Source of the DNA: Actinoplanes auranticolor
GTDB lineage: Bacteria > Actinomycetota > Actinomycetes > Mycobacteriales > Micromonosporaceae
Direction of reading: 5' to 3'
NCBI RefSeq assembly: GCF_018332655.1
Contig: NZ_BOQL01000021.1
Coordinates: 186,001-250,000 of the forward strand
Length of the DNA stretch: 64,000 bases
In this document: piece by piece, positions 43,006 through 51,705 of the stretch
How the letters are laid out: every line of letters starts with the position of its first letter
Position numbering within the stretch: position 1 is the stretch's first letter
The notes under the pieces: model-generated
Database searches by the model: none
What the model was told of the DNA's origin: nothing
What the model saw: only the letters and a program-made list of their open reading frames with translations
Translations under genes and position numbers: made by a program

Positions 43006-44952
43006 CTAATCGCCGTCCGGCCGGGCCGGCATCGTGCGTTTCGCCGTTCGGATCAGCGGAACAGGCGACACCGGCGGAATCGGCGCTGCCGCCGGTACCG
43101 AGTTCAGCATGTCGCGCAGAATGGCCGGGCCGTGCTCGGTGAGAAGCGACTCCAGGTGGAATTGTGTCGTCCGGAATCGGCTCGCGCGCAACGCGTGCAC
43201 CGCGGCTGTCACCCGGTCTCGCAGCACGTGGACCGGGCCGGCGACCAGCGGGCTGTGCACCACGTCGCGGTCGCTGACAGCCGTGAACGAGTTGTAGAAG
43301 CCGACCCGTTGCGGGCGGCCGTACCAGTCGATCGTCCGGCGTGCGCCCTGGGCCGGTTCACCCAACCGGGTGACGGGGAGGCCGAGGACGCCGGCCAGGA
43401 TCTGGTGACCGAGGCAGACGGCGAGCACCGGTGTCCGTTCGCTGAGCAGCCGGCGAACGACACGGTGCAGTCCGGCGATGCGCGGGTCGGCCCGGTCGCC
43501 GGGGTCACCCGGACCCGGCCCGACGAGCACCACGTCGTAGCCGTCCCGCGGTATCGCGTCCCACCGGCTGATCCGCACGGTGACCCCGAGCGAGCGGGCC
43601 ACCGTGGCCAGCATGGCCGTGAAGTCGTCCTCCGCCTCGATCAGCAGCAGGCGGCGGCCGGCCGGTGGACCACCCGCGGCCGGTCCGGCCGCTTCGCGCC
43701 CACGCCAGAAGTGCGAGAGGCCGTCGTTGCGGTTCCGGAGGGCCGCGGTCACCCGGGGGTCGCTCAGCACCCCGGCCCGGCGGACCGTGGTGCCGGCCCG
43801 CGCGCCGGGCGCCCGCATCGCCGCCACCAGCGCCGCCGCCTTGGCCCGGGTCTCCGCCGCCTCGGCGGCCGGGGACGAGTCGCGGACCAGGGTGGCGCCC
43901 ACGCCCATGCGTACCTGGCCGTGGTCGTCGATGTCGGCCGTGCGGATGATCAGGGCCGCGTCCAGTGAGCGCGGCCCGAGCAGGGCGATGACCCCGCCGT
44001 AGTAGCCGCGCCCGCTCCGCTCGTGCCCGGCGATGACCCGGCACGCGCTGGCCACCGGGCTGCCGGTGACCGTCGGCGCCGGCATGGTCAGCCGCAGCAG
44101 GTCGCGGGCGTCCAGTGAGGTCGGTCCGTCGATGAGGTATTCGGTGTGGGCCAGCCGCGACATCGCCCGCAGCCACGGTCCCCGCACGCGCCCGCCGCCG
44201 TCGCAGACCCGGGCCATCATCTTGAGCTCCTCGTCCACCACCATCAGCAGTTCGCCGGTCTCCTTGCGGTCACCGAGGAAACGCAGGAGGCCCGCGGTGT
44301 CCGGCCCGGCCGGCGGATACCGGTACGTGCCACTGATCGGGTTCATCGTCGCCACGCCGCCGGCCACGCGCAGGTGGCACTCGGGCGTCGCCCCGGCCAG
44401 GGTCCGGCCCGGCCGGCACACCACGAAGGTCCAGTAGGCACCCCGCTCGGCGAGCAGCAGCCGGCGGAACAGGGCCAGGGCGGCGTGCGGCGACCATCCG
44501 TCGAACGCGGCCCGGAAGTCCCGCCGGATAACGAAGTTGGAGCCGTGCCCCGCACCGATGTCACCGTCGAGCACCTGCCGGACCGTGGCCGCGTAGTCGG
44601 CGTCGGACACGTCGAAGTCGCCCGGCTCCGGCAGGGGCGCCGACCCGGGCAGCCACCGCAGCGCGTCGGCGACCGGAATGCTTCGCCGGCCCCGCACCTC
44701 GATCGCGACCAGCGGGGTCCGATCGTCGACGCAGTGCAGCCCCCGCTCGGTGATCTGCCGGTACGGCAGCACGGCCAGCACCTGCCCGTCGCCCCCGGCA
44801 GCCGGCACCGGCAGGTCGGCCAGCGACGGCACCGTCAGGGGCTCGCCGACCAGGACCAGCACCTCGCCGGCGGCGGTCCCGGGCCGGTGCAGCAGTGCGA
44901 AGGCGGACGCGGCCGGCAGGCCGGCGAAGACGGGATTCATGGCCGGCATCAT
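43006..44952 (-). CDS. PhzE-like chorismate-amination enzyme (TrpE-TrpG fusion)
   Basis: The ATG at 44952 gives 648 residues. The first 400 are a chorismate-binding (TrpE/PhzE) domain with RMGVGATLVRDSSP and the GYYGG motif of active-site loops. The last 200 are a class I glutamine amidotransferase with the nucleophile in AVCLGHQ and FHLES for the His/Glu pair. Family knowledge: fused enzymes of this kind make anthranilate or, in the PhzE branch, 2-amino-2-deoxyisochorismate (ADIC). The PhzD-like isochorismatase in this cluster argues for ADIC. It is the first gene of the minus operon, with an operator-like half site CTACTCA just upstream of its start. Confidence 0.85.
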   Translation of the reverse strand: MMPAMNPVFAGLPAASAFALLHRPGTAAGEVLVLVGEPLTVPSLADLPVPAAGGDGQVLAVLPYRQITERGLHCVDDRTPLVAIEVRGRRSIPVADALRWLPGSAPLPEPGDFDVSDADYAATVRQVLDGDIGAGHGSNFVIRRDFRAAFDGWSPHAALALFRRLLLAERGAYWTFVVCRPGRTLAGATPECHLRVAGGVATMNPISGTYRYPPAGPDTAGLLRFLGDRKETGELLMVVDEELKMMARVCDGGGRVRGPWLRAMSRLAHTEYLIDGPTSLDARDLLRLTMPAPTVTGSPVASACRVIAGHERSGRGYYGGVIALLGPRSLDAALIIRTADIDDHGQVRMGVGATLVRDSSPAAEAAETRAKAAALVAAMRAPGARAGTTVRRAGVLSDPRVTAALRNRNDGLSHFWRGREAAGPAAGGPPAGRRLLLIEAEDDFTAMLATVARSLGVTVRISRWDAIPRDGYDVVLVGPGPGDPGDRADPRIAGLHRVVRRLLSERTPVLAVCLGHQILAGVLGLPVTRLGEPAQGARRTIDWYGRPQRVGFYNSFTAVSDRDVVHSPLVAGPVHVLRDRVTAAVHALRASRFRTTQFHLESLLTEHGPAILRDMLNSVPAAAPIPPVSPVPLIRTAKRTMPARPDGD

Positions 44953-45137
44953 CGCCGTCCCGAGAAAAGCCGGGCAACTACTCAAATGGTCGGCGATGAA
45001 TTTCTGAGAACTGCGTTTCCGCGTTTCGTCGCGGCCGGTGAAGCCATTACCTACTCATGTGAGTAGTGGGCCGACCGGAGCTTCACGGATAGCGTCTGGG
45101 CGTATTCCGGCAACGACGGAAGACAGGGGTGTCCGGT
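44953..45137. promoter_or_regulatory. Central divergent promoter region of the biosynthetic cluster
   Basis: This 185-bp AT-richer region separates the two operons. It contains the perfect palindrome at 45051-45066 and a half site CTACTCA at 44978-44984. It very likely holds both main promoters of the cluster. Confidence 0.6.
45051..45066. promoter_or_regulatory. Perfect operator-like palindrome CTACTCA-N2-TGAGTAG
   Basis: CTACTCATGTGAGTAG is a perfect 7-2-7 inverted repeat in the divergent region, 72 bp before the GriI-like gene. The near copy at 40116 and the half site at 44978 suggest a regulon within the cluster, with the LAL or second LuxR protein as likely ligand. Confidence 0.5.
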
Positions 45138-45929
45138 ATGCAGGTCAATGATTCGTTCGCCCGGCGACTGCGGCTGCTCCGCCTGCACCGCCGGGACGAC
45201 AACGGCCTTCTCGTGGTGCCGCTGGACCACGCGGTGGGGGCCGGGCCGCTGGCCCACCGGGGTGATCTGGACAGGCTGCTCGCGGAGATCGCCGACAACG
45301 GCGCGGACGCGGTTGTGCTGCACAAGGGTGCGGTACGCCGGGTCGACCCCCGGCGGTTCCGTCGGATGTCCCTGATCGTGCACCTGAACGCGGGCACCGG
45401 CCTCGCGCCGGATCCGGACGCGAAGTATCCGGTGGCCACCGTGGAGGAGGCGCTGCGCCTGGGCGCGCACGCCGTGAGTGTGCACGTCAACGTCGCCTCG
45501 ATCAGTGAGGGACCGCAGATCGCGCACCTCGCGGCGGTCGCCGGGTCCTGCGAGAGGTGGGGCGTGCCCCTGCTGGCCATGATGTACGTCCGCGGTCCCC
45601 AGGTGCCCGACGGTCGCCTTCCTGACCTGGTGGCGCACGCTCTCGCGGTGGCCGTGGAACTGGGCGCGGACCTGGTGAAGACAGCGCTGCCGGAACCGGC
45701 GCCGGCGATGGTCCGGATCATCGCGACATGTCCCGTGCCCGTGCTCGCCGCCGGTGGTGGGGACGTCAGCGATCCGCGGGCCGCTCTCGGGCGCCTGGCC
45801 ACCGCCGTCGCGTCGGGCGCCGCCGGGATCGCCGCCGGGCGGCTGGTGTTCACCGCCGACGACCCGGGCGCCACCGTCCGCCGGCTGGCGACGCTGGTCC
45901 ACGGCCGCACGCCGGTGCCGGCGCGATGA
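45138..45929 (+). CDS. griI: 2-amino-4,5-dihydroxy-6-oxo-heptanoate-type aldolase (GriI-like)
   Basis: The ATG at 45138 (GGGG eight bases upstream) is used; a GTG at 45129 is also possible. The 263-residue class I aldolase keeps the landmarks of the archaeal ADH synthase/GriI family: PLDHAVGAGP with Asp, MMYVRG with Tyr, and ADLVKTALP with the Schiff-base Lys. Family knowledge: GriI joins L-aspartate semialdehyde and dihydroxyacetone phosphate to give the C7 precursor of 3-amino-4-hydroxybenzoate. The adjacent GriH-like gene fixes the pathway. First gene of a seven-gene coupled operon. Confidence 0.9.
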   Translation: MQVNDSFARRLRLLRLHRRDDNGLLVVPLDHAVGAGPLAHRGDLDRLLAEIADNGADAVVLHKGAVRRVDPRRFRRMSLIVHLNAGTGLAPDPDAKYPVATVEEALRLGAHAVSVHVNVASISEGPQIAHLAAVAGSCERWGVPLLAMMYVRGPQVPDGRLPDLVAHALAVAVELGADLVKTALPEPAPAMVRIIATCPVPVLAAGGGDVSDPRAALGRLATAVASGAAGIAAGRLVFTADDPGATVRRLATLVHGRTPVPAR

Positions 45930-47047
45930 CCGCCACCGGTGCTGAGAAGCAGTGCTGGCTCGACGTCCGGGAGGCCGGTGACTGGCAGCGGGCCGTCTGT
46001 GAGGAAGCCGTTCATCAGGGGTTCGACGCGATCGTGGCGGCCGACCCGGCGGACCTGGCCGCGCTGCCGCCCACCGTGTCGCGGGTGCTCGCCCCGGCCG
46101 GGGCCGAGCTGCCCACCGACTTCGGCAACGCCGACGTGGTCGTCGTGGACCCGGCTGTGCACGGCTACCCGGCCCGCCTCGCGGCGCTGCACCCCGGCCT
46201 GGTCTTCGGCAGCCGCCTCGACGTGGCCGACCGGGACGGCCTGGCCGCGGCGTGTGCGAGCGTCCGCCGGGACCCGCTGACCGTGCTGCGGTTCCGGGAC
46301 CCGACCAACATCCCCCTGGAGATCGTGCTGGCCGCCGCGGACGGGACGGCGGGAACGATCATCACCGCGGTGGCCGGGGTCGAGGACGCGGCCGTGCATC
46401 TGAGTGTGCTCGAGCGCGGCCCGGACGGCGTGCTGCTGGCGCCGGCGGGACCCGGCGACGCCACCCGGCTCGCCGACGTCGTCCGGCACCGGTCACCGGA
46501 CCTCGACCTGGTCACGCTGACCGTCACCGCCGTGGCCCACGCGGGTACGGGGGAGCGGGCCTGCGTGGACACCTGCACCTACCTACGCCGGGACGAGGGC
46601 ATTCTGGTCGGCTCGCGGGCCCAGGGCATGATCCTCTGCGTCAGCGAGACCCATCCGCTGCCCTACATGCCGACCCGGCCGTTCCGGGTCAACGCCGGGG
46701 CGATCATGTCCTACACCCTGGCCGACCACGAGCACACCCGGTACCTCAGCGAGCTGGAGGCGGGCGGCACGGTGCTCGCGGTCGGGGCCGACGGGCGGAC
46801 CCGGCGGGTCACGGTCGGCCGGGTCAAGATCGAAACCCGGCCGCTGCTGTCCGTCGACGCGGTCGCCGGGTCCGGGGAACGGGTGAACCTCATCGTGCAG
46901 GAGGACTGGCACGTACGGGTGCTCGGTCCCGGGGGCACGGTGCTCAACTCGACCGAGTTGCGTCCCGGCGACGAGGTGCTCGGGTACCTGCCGGGCCGGC
47001 AGCGGCACGTCGGGTACCCGATCGACGAACTGTGCTACGAGCAATGA
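45926..47047 (+). CDS. griH: 3-dehydroquinate-synthase-II-like enzyme forming 3,4-AHBA (GriH-like)
   Basis: The 373-residue product matches the archaeal-type dehydroquinate synthase II family to which GriH belongs, with characteristic GEACVDTC-like (GERACVDTCTYL), EGILVGSRAQG and PFRVNAGAI motifs. Family knowledge: GriH cyclises the GriI product to 3-amino-4-hydroxybenzoate without shikimate. Its ATG overlaps the griI stop (ATGA) and its stop overlaps the next ATG. Confidence 0.9.
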   Translation: MTATGAEKQCWLDVREAGDWQRAVCEEAVHQGFDAIVAADPADLAALPPTVSRVLAPAGAELPTDFGNADVVVVDPAVHGYPARLAALHPGLVFGSRLDVADRDGLAAACASVRRDPLTVLRFRDPTNIPLEIVLAAADGTAGTIITAVAGVEDAAVHLSVLERGPDGVLLAPAGPGDATRLADVVRHRSPDLDLVTLTVTAVAHAGTGERACVDTCTYLRRDEGILVGSRAQGMILCVSETHPLPYMPTRPFRVNAGAIMSYTLADHEHTRYLSELEAGGTVLAVGADGRTRRVTVGRVKIETRPLLSVDAVAGSGERVNLIVQEDWHVRVLGPGGTVLNSTELRPGDEVLGYLPGRQRHVGYPIDELCYEQ

Positions 47048-47811
47048 CCGCTCCCGGCGTACCGGTGCTCGATTTTCATGCCCGGCTCACCCCGGGTGAC
47101 CGGGCGCCCGCCGCCCTGCTGGCGGCCATGGACGAGGCGGGCATCGGCCGCAGCGTGGTGTCCGCCGGTGGCCTGCTCAGCCTCGACCGGTTGTCGGCGC
47201 AGATCAACGACGGCGGCCGGGCCGATGTCGCAGCCGGCAACGACCGCGTCCACGAACAGTGCGCGCGCTCGGCCGGCCGGCTGTTGCCGTTCTTCTTCGC
47301 CGATCCGGTGCGCGACGTCGAGGCGTACCGGGCCGCCGCGGGCCGCTTCCGAGGGTTGGAGATCTCCCCGGCCGTGCACGGCTTCCGGCTCGACGACCCT
47401 GCGGTGGCGGACCTGATCACGATCGCCGCGGCGGCCCGCCACCCGGTGTACGTGGTCACCCTCGCCCACCCCGGCACCCGGACAGCCGACCTGGCCGGCC
47501 TGGCCCGACGCTGCACTGGGGTCCCCTTCGTCTGGGGACACTGCGGGCACACCGGACTGGACTTCGCGGGCCTGGCCGAACTCGCCCCCGTGCCGAACGT
47601 CCACGCCGAGATCTCCGGCTGTCTCACCGTCACCGCGGTCCAGGCGGTCCGCCGGTTCGGCGTGTCCCGGGTCCTGTTCGGCACCGAGTACCCGCTGCAG
47701 CATCCGCGGGTCGAGCTCGCGAAGGCCGCGGCGCTCGGTCTCGCACCATCCGAACTGCGCGAGGTCATGGCCGGCAACGCCGGCCGACTGCTGGGAGAGG
47801 AGACGACGTGA
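47044..47811 (+). CDS. Amidohydrolase-2 family protein (ACMSD-like)
   Basis: The 255-residue TIM-barrel protein has HARLTP in place of the usual H-x-H metal motif, then WGHCGHTGLD and FGTEYPLQHP (Asp/Glu position near the end), as in amidohydrolase-2/aminocarboxymuconate-semialdehyde decarboxylase relatives. The first His pair is reduced to FHAR, so metal binding may be altered. Coupled by overlap to griH and the ligase gene. It may catalyse decarboxylation or amide/ring closure of the aminohydroxybenzoate units; the exact step is not clear from sequence. Confidence 0.75.
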   Translation: MTAPGVPVLDFHARLTPGDRAPAALLAAMDEAGIGRSVVSAGGLLSLDRLSAQINDGGRADVAAGNDRVHEQCARSAGRLLPFFFADPVRDVEAYRAAAGRFRGLEISPAVHGFRLDDPAVADLITIAAAARHPVYVVTLAHPGTRTADLAGLARRCTGVPFVWGHCGHTGLDFAGLAELAPVPNVHAEISGCLTVTAVQAVRRFGVSRVLFGTEYPLQHPRVELAKAAALGLAPSELREVMAGNAGRLLGEETT

Positions 47812-49103
47812 CGAGCGCGCTCAACCGCCGGCCCCGGATCGGGGACTGGCCCGACTACGCCGGACTGGAACGGCTGCAGGACGCGCGGCTGGGCCGGACC
47901 CTGGCGGCGGCCGGCCGGTCACCGTTCTACCGCAATCGGGCCGACGGCGTCCCGGCGTCCCGGGCCGAACTCGCGGACTACCCGCTCACCGGCAAGCAGG
48001 ACCTGCGGGACGCGTACCCGTTCGGGCTGCTGGCGGTGGACCGGACCGAGGTGGCCACGTACCACGAGTCGAGCGGGAGCAGCGGGAGCCCGACCGCGAG
48101 CTACTACACCGCCGAGGACTGGCTCGATCTGATCGACCGGTACGCCCGCAAACACGTCGGCATCCGAGCGGACGACACGTTCCTGGTCCGCACGCCGTAC
48201 GCGCTGATGATCACCGGGCATCTGGCGCACGCGGCCGCCCGGTCCCGCGGGGCGACGGTCGTGCCGGCCGACAACCGGTCGCTCGTGACGCCGTACGCCA
48301 AGGTGGTCCGGCTCCTGCATGACCTGGACGTCTCACTCACCTGGTCGTTGCCGACCGACGCGCTGCTGTGGGCGGCGTCCGCCGCGCACCTGGGACTGCG
48401 GCCGGCCCACGACTTCCCGGCGTTGCGCGCCCTGTTCGTCGGCGGGGAACCGCTCAGCCCGGCTCGGCGGGCCCGGATCGCCGAGCTCTGGGCCGCGCCG
48501 GTCGTCGAGGAGTACGGCGCGACCGAGACCGGCAGCCTCGCGGGGGAGTGCCCGCACGGCCGGCTGCACCTGTGGGCCGACCGGGCGATCTTCGAGGTCC
48601 GCGACCCGCTGACCGGCCGGACGACTCCCGCCGGGCATGGGCAGCTCGTCGTCACCCCGCTGTACCGCGAGGCCATGCCGCTGTTGCGGTACCTGATCGA
48701 GGACGAGGTGGACGTCTCCTACGAGTCCTGCCCGTGCGGCTGGGTGCTCCCGACGGTCCGGGTCCTCGGCCGCTACCGGCCCGGCGCGGGGCTCACCCAG
48801 GCCGACGTCGAGGAACTGGTCTTCGGCCTGCCCGCCGAGTACGGCGTGTTGTTCTGGCGGGCCCGGACCGAAGGTGCCCGGCTGCGGGTGCAGATCGAGG
48901 TGGCCGAGGGGCACCGGGAGCCGGCCGTCCGGCGACTGCGCGACGGAATCGGTGCGGTCCACGGGCTGACGGCCGAGATCGACGCGTTGCCGCCGGGCGC
49001 TCTCGTGCCGGCGGCGCTGCTGACCGCGTCCCCGGACGTGCTCAAGCCGCGCGGGCTGTTCGACGACGGCGAGGACTGGACCCGCGCCCTGCGGTACTAC
49101 TAG
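47808..49103 (+). CDS. Phenylacetate-CoA-ligase-like adenylating enzyme
   Basis: The GTG at 47808 has GGAGAGGAG upstream and overlaps the previous stop. The 431-residue protein has the AMP-forming motif SSGSSGSPT (near residue 88), EEYGATETG (near 238) and VLGRYR near the hinge, as in PaaK-type ligases, and shows no carrier-protein domain. Family knowledge: activates aryl acids to adenylates or CoA thioesters. With both aminohydroxybenzoates available, it probably activates 3-hydroxyanthranilate or 3,4-AHBA for amide formation. Confidence 0.8.
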   Translation: MTSALNRRPRIGDWPDYAGLERLQDARLGRTLAAAGRSPFYRNRADGVPASRAELADYPLTGKQDLRDAYPFGLLAVDRTEVATYHESSGSSGSPTASYYTAEDWLDLIDRYARKHVGIRADDTFLVRTPYALMITGHLAHAAARSRGATVVPADNRSLVTPYAKVVRLLHDLDVSLTWSLPTDALLWAASAAHLGLRPAHDFPALRALFVGGEPLSPARRARIAELWAAPVVEEYGATETGSLAGECPHGRLHLWADRAIFEVRDPLTGRTTPAGHGQLVVTPLYREAMPLLRYLIEDEVDVSYESCPCGWVLPTVRVLGRYRPGAGLTQADVEELVFGLPAEYGVLFWRARTEGARLRVQIEVAEGHREPAVRRLRDGIGAVHGLTAEIDALPPGALVPAALLTASPDVLKPRGLFDDGEDWTRALRYY

Positions 49104-49113
49104 GAGGAGCGAC

Positions 49114-50268
49114 ATGACGACGTCCCGGATCGCGGTGGTCGGGGCGGGCATCGGCGGGCTCACGGCCGCCGTCGCCCTGGCCCGCCGAGGAATCGAATGT
49201 GAGGTCCACGAGCGATCCGCCGCGCCGGGCGGTTCCGGTGGTGGCATCCAGCTCTCCCCGAACGCCATGGCGGTGCTGCACCGCCTCGGCGTCGGACCGG
49301 CGCCGGCCGACGCGGTCCGGCCCCAGGCCCGCGAGCTGCGCCGATGGCGGGACGACAGCCTGATCGGCCGGGTCGAGCTCGGGCCGGACGCGGAGCGGCG
49401 CTTCGGGGCGCCGTACCTCACGGTGCGGCGCGCGGCGCTGAGCCGGGCGCTGCTGGCGGCCGCCGGGCCCGGAAGCGTCCGGTTCGGCTCCCGGTGCGTC
49501 GGCCTCCGGGAGGACGGTGACGGTGTCCTCCTGCGGTTCGCCGACGGCTCGCAGCGGCGCGCCGGCACGGTGATCGGGGCCGACGGACTCCACTCGATCG
49601 TCCGCGGCGCGGTGCACCAGGACGCCGTGCGGTACAGCGGTCACACCGTCTACCGGGCTGTGTTGCCGGCCGAGCGGGCCGGCCGGCTGGCCTCGCCGCC
49701 CCGGGTCGTGGTCTGGCTGGGACCGGGGCGGCACTGCGTCACGTACCCGGTCGACGGCGGCCGCAGCCTCAACCTGGTGGCCACGGCACCCGAGCCGGCG
49801 CCGCCCACCGCAGTGCGCGAAGTGGCCGGCAGCGACCTGCTGGCGGCCTACTCCGGCTGGCACCCGGTGGTGCGGGGCCTGCTCGCGGTGGCCGGCCGCC
49901 TCGACCACCACGGACTCTTCGACCGGCCGGCCCTGCCGTCCTGGCATCGCGGCCGGGTGGTCCTCCTCGGTGATGCGGCGCATCCCATGCTGCCGTTCAT
50001 CGCCCAGGGCGCCGCCCAGGCGATCGAGGACGCCGACGTGCTCGCCGCCCACCTCGACGAACCCGGCGGTCCCGCCCGCTACGAGGCGGCCCGGCGTGGC
50101 CGCGTCGAGCAGGTCTGTGCCGTCGCCCGGGCCGGCCTGCGCGACCTTCACCTGCCCGACGGCCCGGAGCAGCGGGCCCGGGACGCCGCTCTCGCCGCCA
50201 CCGACCTGTCCACCTTCGACTGGCTCTATGCCGGTGGCCACGACCCGGCCGCCCGGGCCGCCCGATGA
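49114..50268 (+). CDS. Salicylate-hydroxylase-like FAD monooxygenase
   Basis: AGGAGG precedes the ATG. The 384-residue product has VVGAGIGG (8-15), GADGLHS (near 157) and [24 protein letters not shown] (near 285) as its FAD motifs, in the single-domain size of salicylate 1-monooxygenases. Family knowledge: this subgroup can hydroxylate ipso to a carboxyl group and release CO2. Inference: oxidative decarboxylation of 3,4-AHBA to an aminohydroquinone. Coupled to the SDR gene by ATGA. Confidence 0.85.
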   Translation: MTTSRIAVVGAGIGGLTAAVALARRGIECEVHERSAAPGGSGGGIQLSPNAMAVLHRLGVGPAPADAVRPQARELRRWRDDSLIGRVELGPDAERRFGAPYLTVRRAALSRALLAAAGPGSVRFGSRCVGLREDGDGVLLRFADGSQRRAGTVIGADGLHSIVRGAVHQDAVRYSGHTVYRAVLPAERAGRLASPPRVVVWLGPGRHCVTYPVDGGRSLNLVATAPEPAPPTAVREVAGSDLLAAYSGWHPVVRGLLAVAGRLDHHGLFDRPALPSWHRGRVVLLGDAAHPMLPFIAQGAAQAIEDADVLAAHLDEPGGPARYEAARRGRVEQVCAVARAGLRDLHLPDGPEQRARDAALAATDLSTFDWLYAGGHDPAARAAR

Positions 50269-51014
50269 CCGCCGGCCGGCTGGTGCTGGTCACCGGCGCC
50301 GCCCAGGGGATCGGTGCGGCGGTCGTCCGGGCCTTCGCCCGGGACGGCTGCCGGGTGGTCGCGACCGACCTTCAAGATCCGGGGGTACGCGACCAGGCGG
50401 GCGTCCACCAGCGGGTGCTCGACGTCCGCGACGCCGCCGCCGTGGCCACGGCCGTCCGGGACGTCGAGGAGTCCCTCGGACCGGTCGACGTCCTGGTCAA
50501 CGTGGCGGGCGTGCTGCGTACCGGCCCGGTGCTGGAATGCTCCGACGCCGACTGGCGGGAGGTCTTCGCGGTCAACGTGGACGGCGTCTTCCACCTCAGC
50601 CGGGCCGTCGCGCGACACATGGCCGTACGCCGGCGCGGGACCATCGTGACGGTCGCCTCGAACGCCGGCGGGGTGCCGCGGATGGCCATGGCCGCGTACG
50701 CGGCGTCGAAGGCGGCGGCCGCCCACTTCACCCGGTGCCTCGGGCTCGAGCTGGCCGGCTCGGGCATCCGCTGCAACGTCGTCTCACCCGGCTCGACCGA
50801 CACGCCGATGCAGCGCGGCCTGTGGACCGGCGGCGCCGACGCGGCCACCACGATCGCCGGGCAGCCGGCCCAGTTCAAGGCCGGCATTCCCCTCGGACGC
50901 ATCGCCGAGCCCGAGGACGTCGCCGACGCCGTCCTGTTCCTGTGCTCCGACCGCGCCCGGCACATCACGATGCAGGACCTCTACGTCGACGGTGGCGCCG
51001 GCCTGCGCGCCTGA
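50265..51014 (+). CDS. EntA-like short-chain dehydrogenase
   Basis: The 249-residue SDR has TGAAQGIG (cofactor loop), NVAGV, catalytic Ser in VASNAGG and Tyr-x-x-x-Lys in YAASK, with C-terminal DGGAG. It resembles 2,3-dihydro-2,3-dihydroxybenzoate dehydrogenase (EntA/DhbA). With PhzE- and PhzD-like enzymes beside it, the likely reaction is NAD-dependent aromatisation of 2,3-dihydro-3-hydroxyanthranilate to 3-hydroxyanthranilate. Confidence 0.85.
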   Translation: MTAGRLVLVTGAAQGIGAAVVRAFARDGCRVVATDLQDPGVRDQAGVHQRVLDVRDAAAVATAVRDVEESLGPVDVLVNVAGVLRTGPVLECSDADWREVFAVNVDGVFHLSRAVARHMAVRRRGTIVTVASNAGGVPRMAMAAYAASKAAAAHFTRCLGLELAGSGIRCNVVSPGSTDTPMQRGLWTGGADAATTIAGQPAQFKAGIPLGRIAEPEDVADAVLFLCSDRARHITMQDLYVDGGAGLRA

Positions 51015-51045
51015 CACCCCGCCGAGACAGTTGGGAGCTCGACTC

Positions 51046-51705
51046 ATGACCATTCCGCGGATCGCGCCGTACCCCATGCCCACCGGACCCGGCGCCGGCC
51101 CGGCGGCCTGGCTGCCGGACCCCCACCGTGCCGCGCTGCTGATCCACGACATGCAGGGCTACTTCGTCGGCTTTCTCCCGCCCGGCCGCCCACCCACGAC
51201 CGACCTGGTGGCCAACATCAGGCGGGCGCGCGAAGCGGCCTACGCCGGTGGCCTGCCGGTGATCTACAGCGTCCAGCCGGGACGGGTGGCGCGGGCCGAC
51301 CGTGGCCGGCTGTACGACCTCTGGGGACCGGGCATGACCGACGCGCCCGGCGACCGCGACATCATCACCGAGCTCACGCCCGGGCCGGACGACCACGTCG
51401 TCACCAAGCGCCGGTACAGCGCCTTCTTCGGCACCCCGCTCGCCCGCCTCCTGGCGTCGCTCGGCCGGGACCAGCTCATCGTCTGCGGCGTCTTCGCCCA
51501 CATCGGGTGTCTGCTCACCGCGGCCGACGCGTTCTCCCACGATCTGGAGTCGTTCCTGCTGACCGACGCCGTTGCCGACTTCAGCCTGGTGGAGCACCTG
51601 CAGGCGCTGGACTACGCCGCGCGCCGGTGTGCGGTCACGATGACGACGGACCGGATGACGTCTCTCGTTGCCGCACCAGCGAGGCCAGCTGGACCCGCGA
51701 GGTGA
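51046..51705 (+). CDS. PhzD-like isochorismatase
   Basis: GGGAG lies seven bases before the ATG. The 219-residue product follows PhzD closely: N-terminal [18 protein letters not shown] (catalytic Asp), [11 protein letters not shown] (Lys), and [20 protein letters not shown] where cysteine-hydrolase relatives carry a catalytic Cys but PhzD has Gly (here AHIG). No aryl carrier domain is present. Family knowledge: hydrolyses the enol-pyruvyl ether of ADIC or isochorismate. Its end overlaps the convergent LuxR gene by 71 bp. Confidence 0.9.
   Translation: MTIPRIAPYPMPTGPGAGPAAWLPDPHRAALLIHDMQGYFVGFLPPGRPPTTDLVANIRRAREAAYAGGLPVIYSVQPGRVARADRGRLYDLWGPGMTDAPGDRDIITELTPGPDDHVVTKRRYSAFFGTPLARLLASLGRDQLIVCGVFAHIGCLLTAADAFSHDLESFLLTDAVADFSLVEHLQALDYAARRCAVTMTTDRMTSLVAAPARPAGPAR

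Noticed and set aside
41069..43009. Long plus-strand frame across the LuxR regulator
   Set aside because: Shadow of the 40112-42889 gene, whose minus-strand frame has ATPase and HTH motifs.
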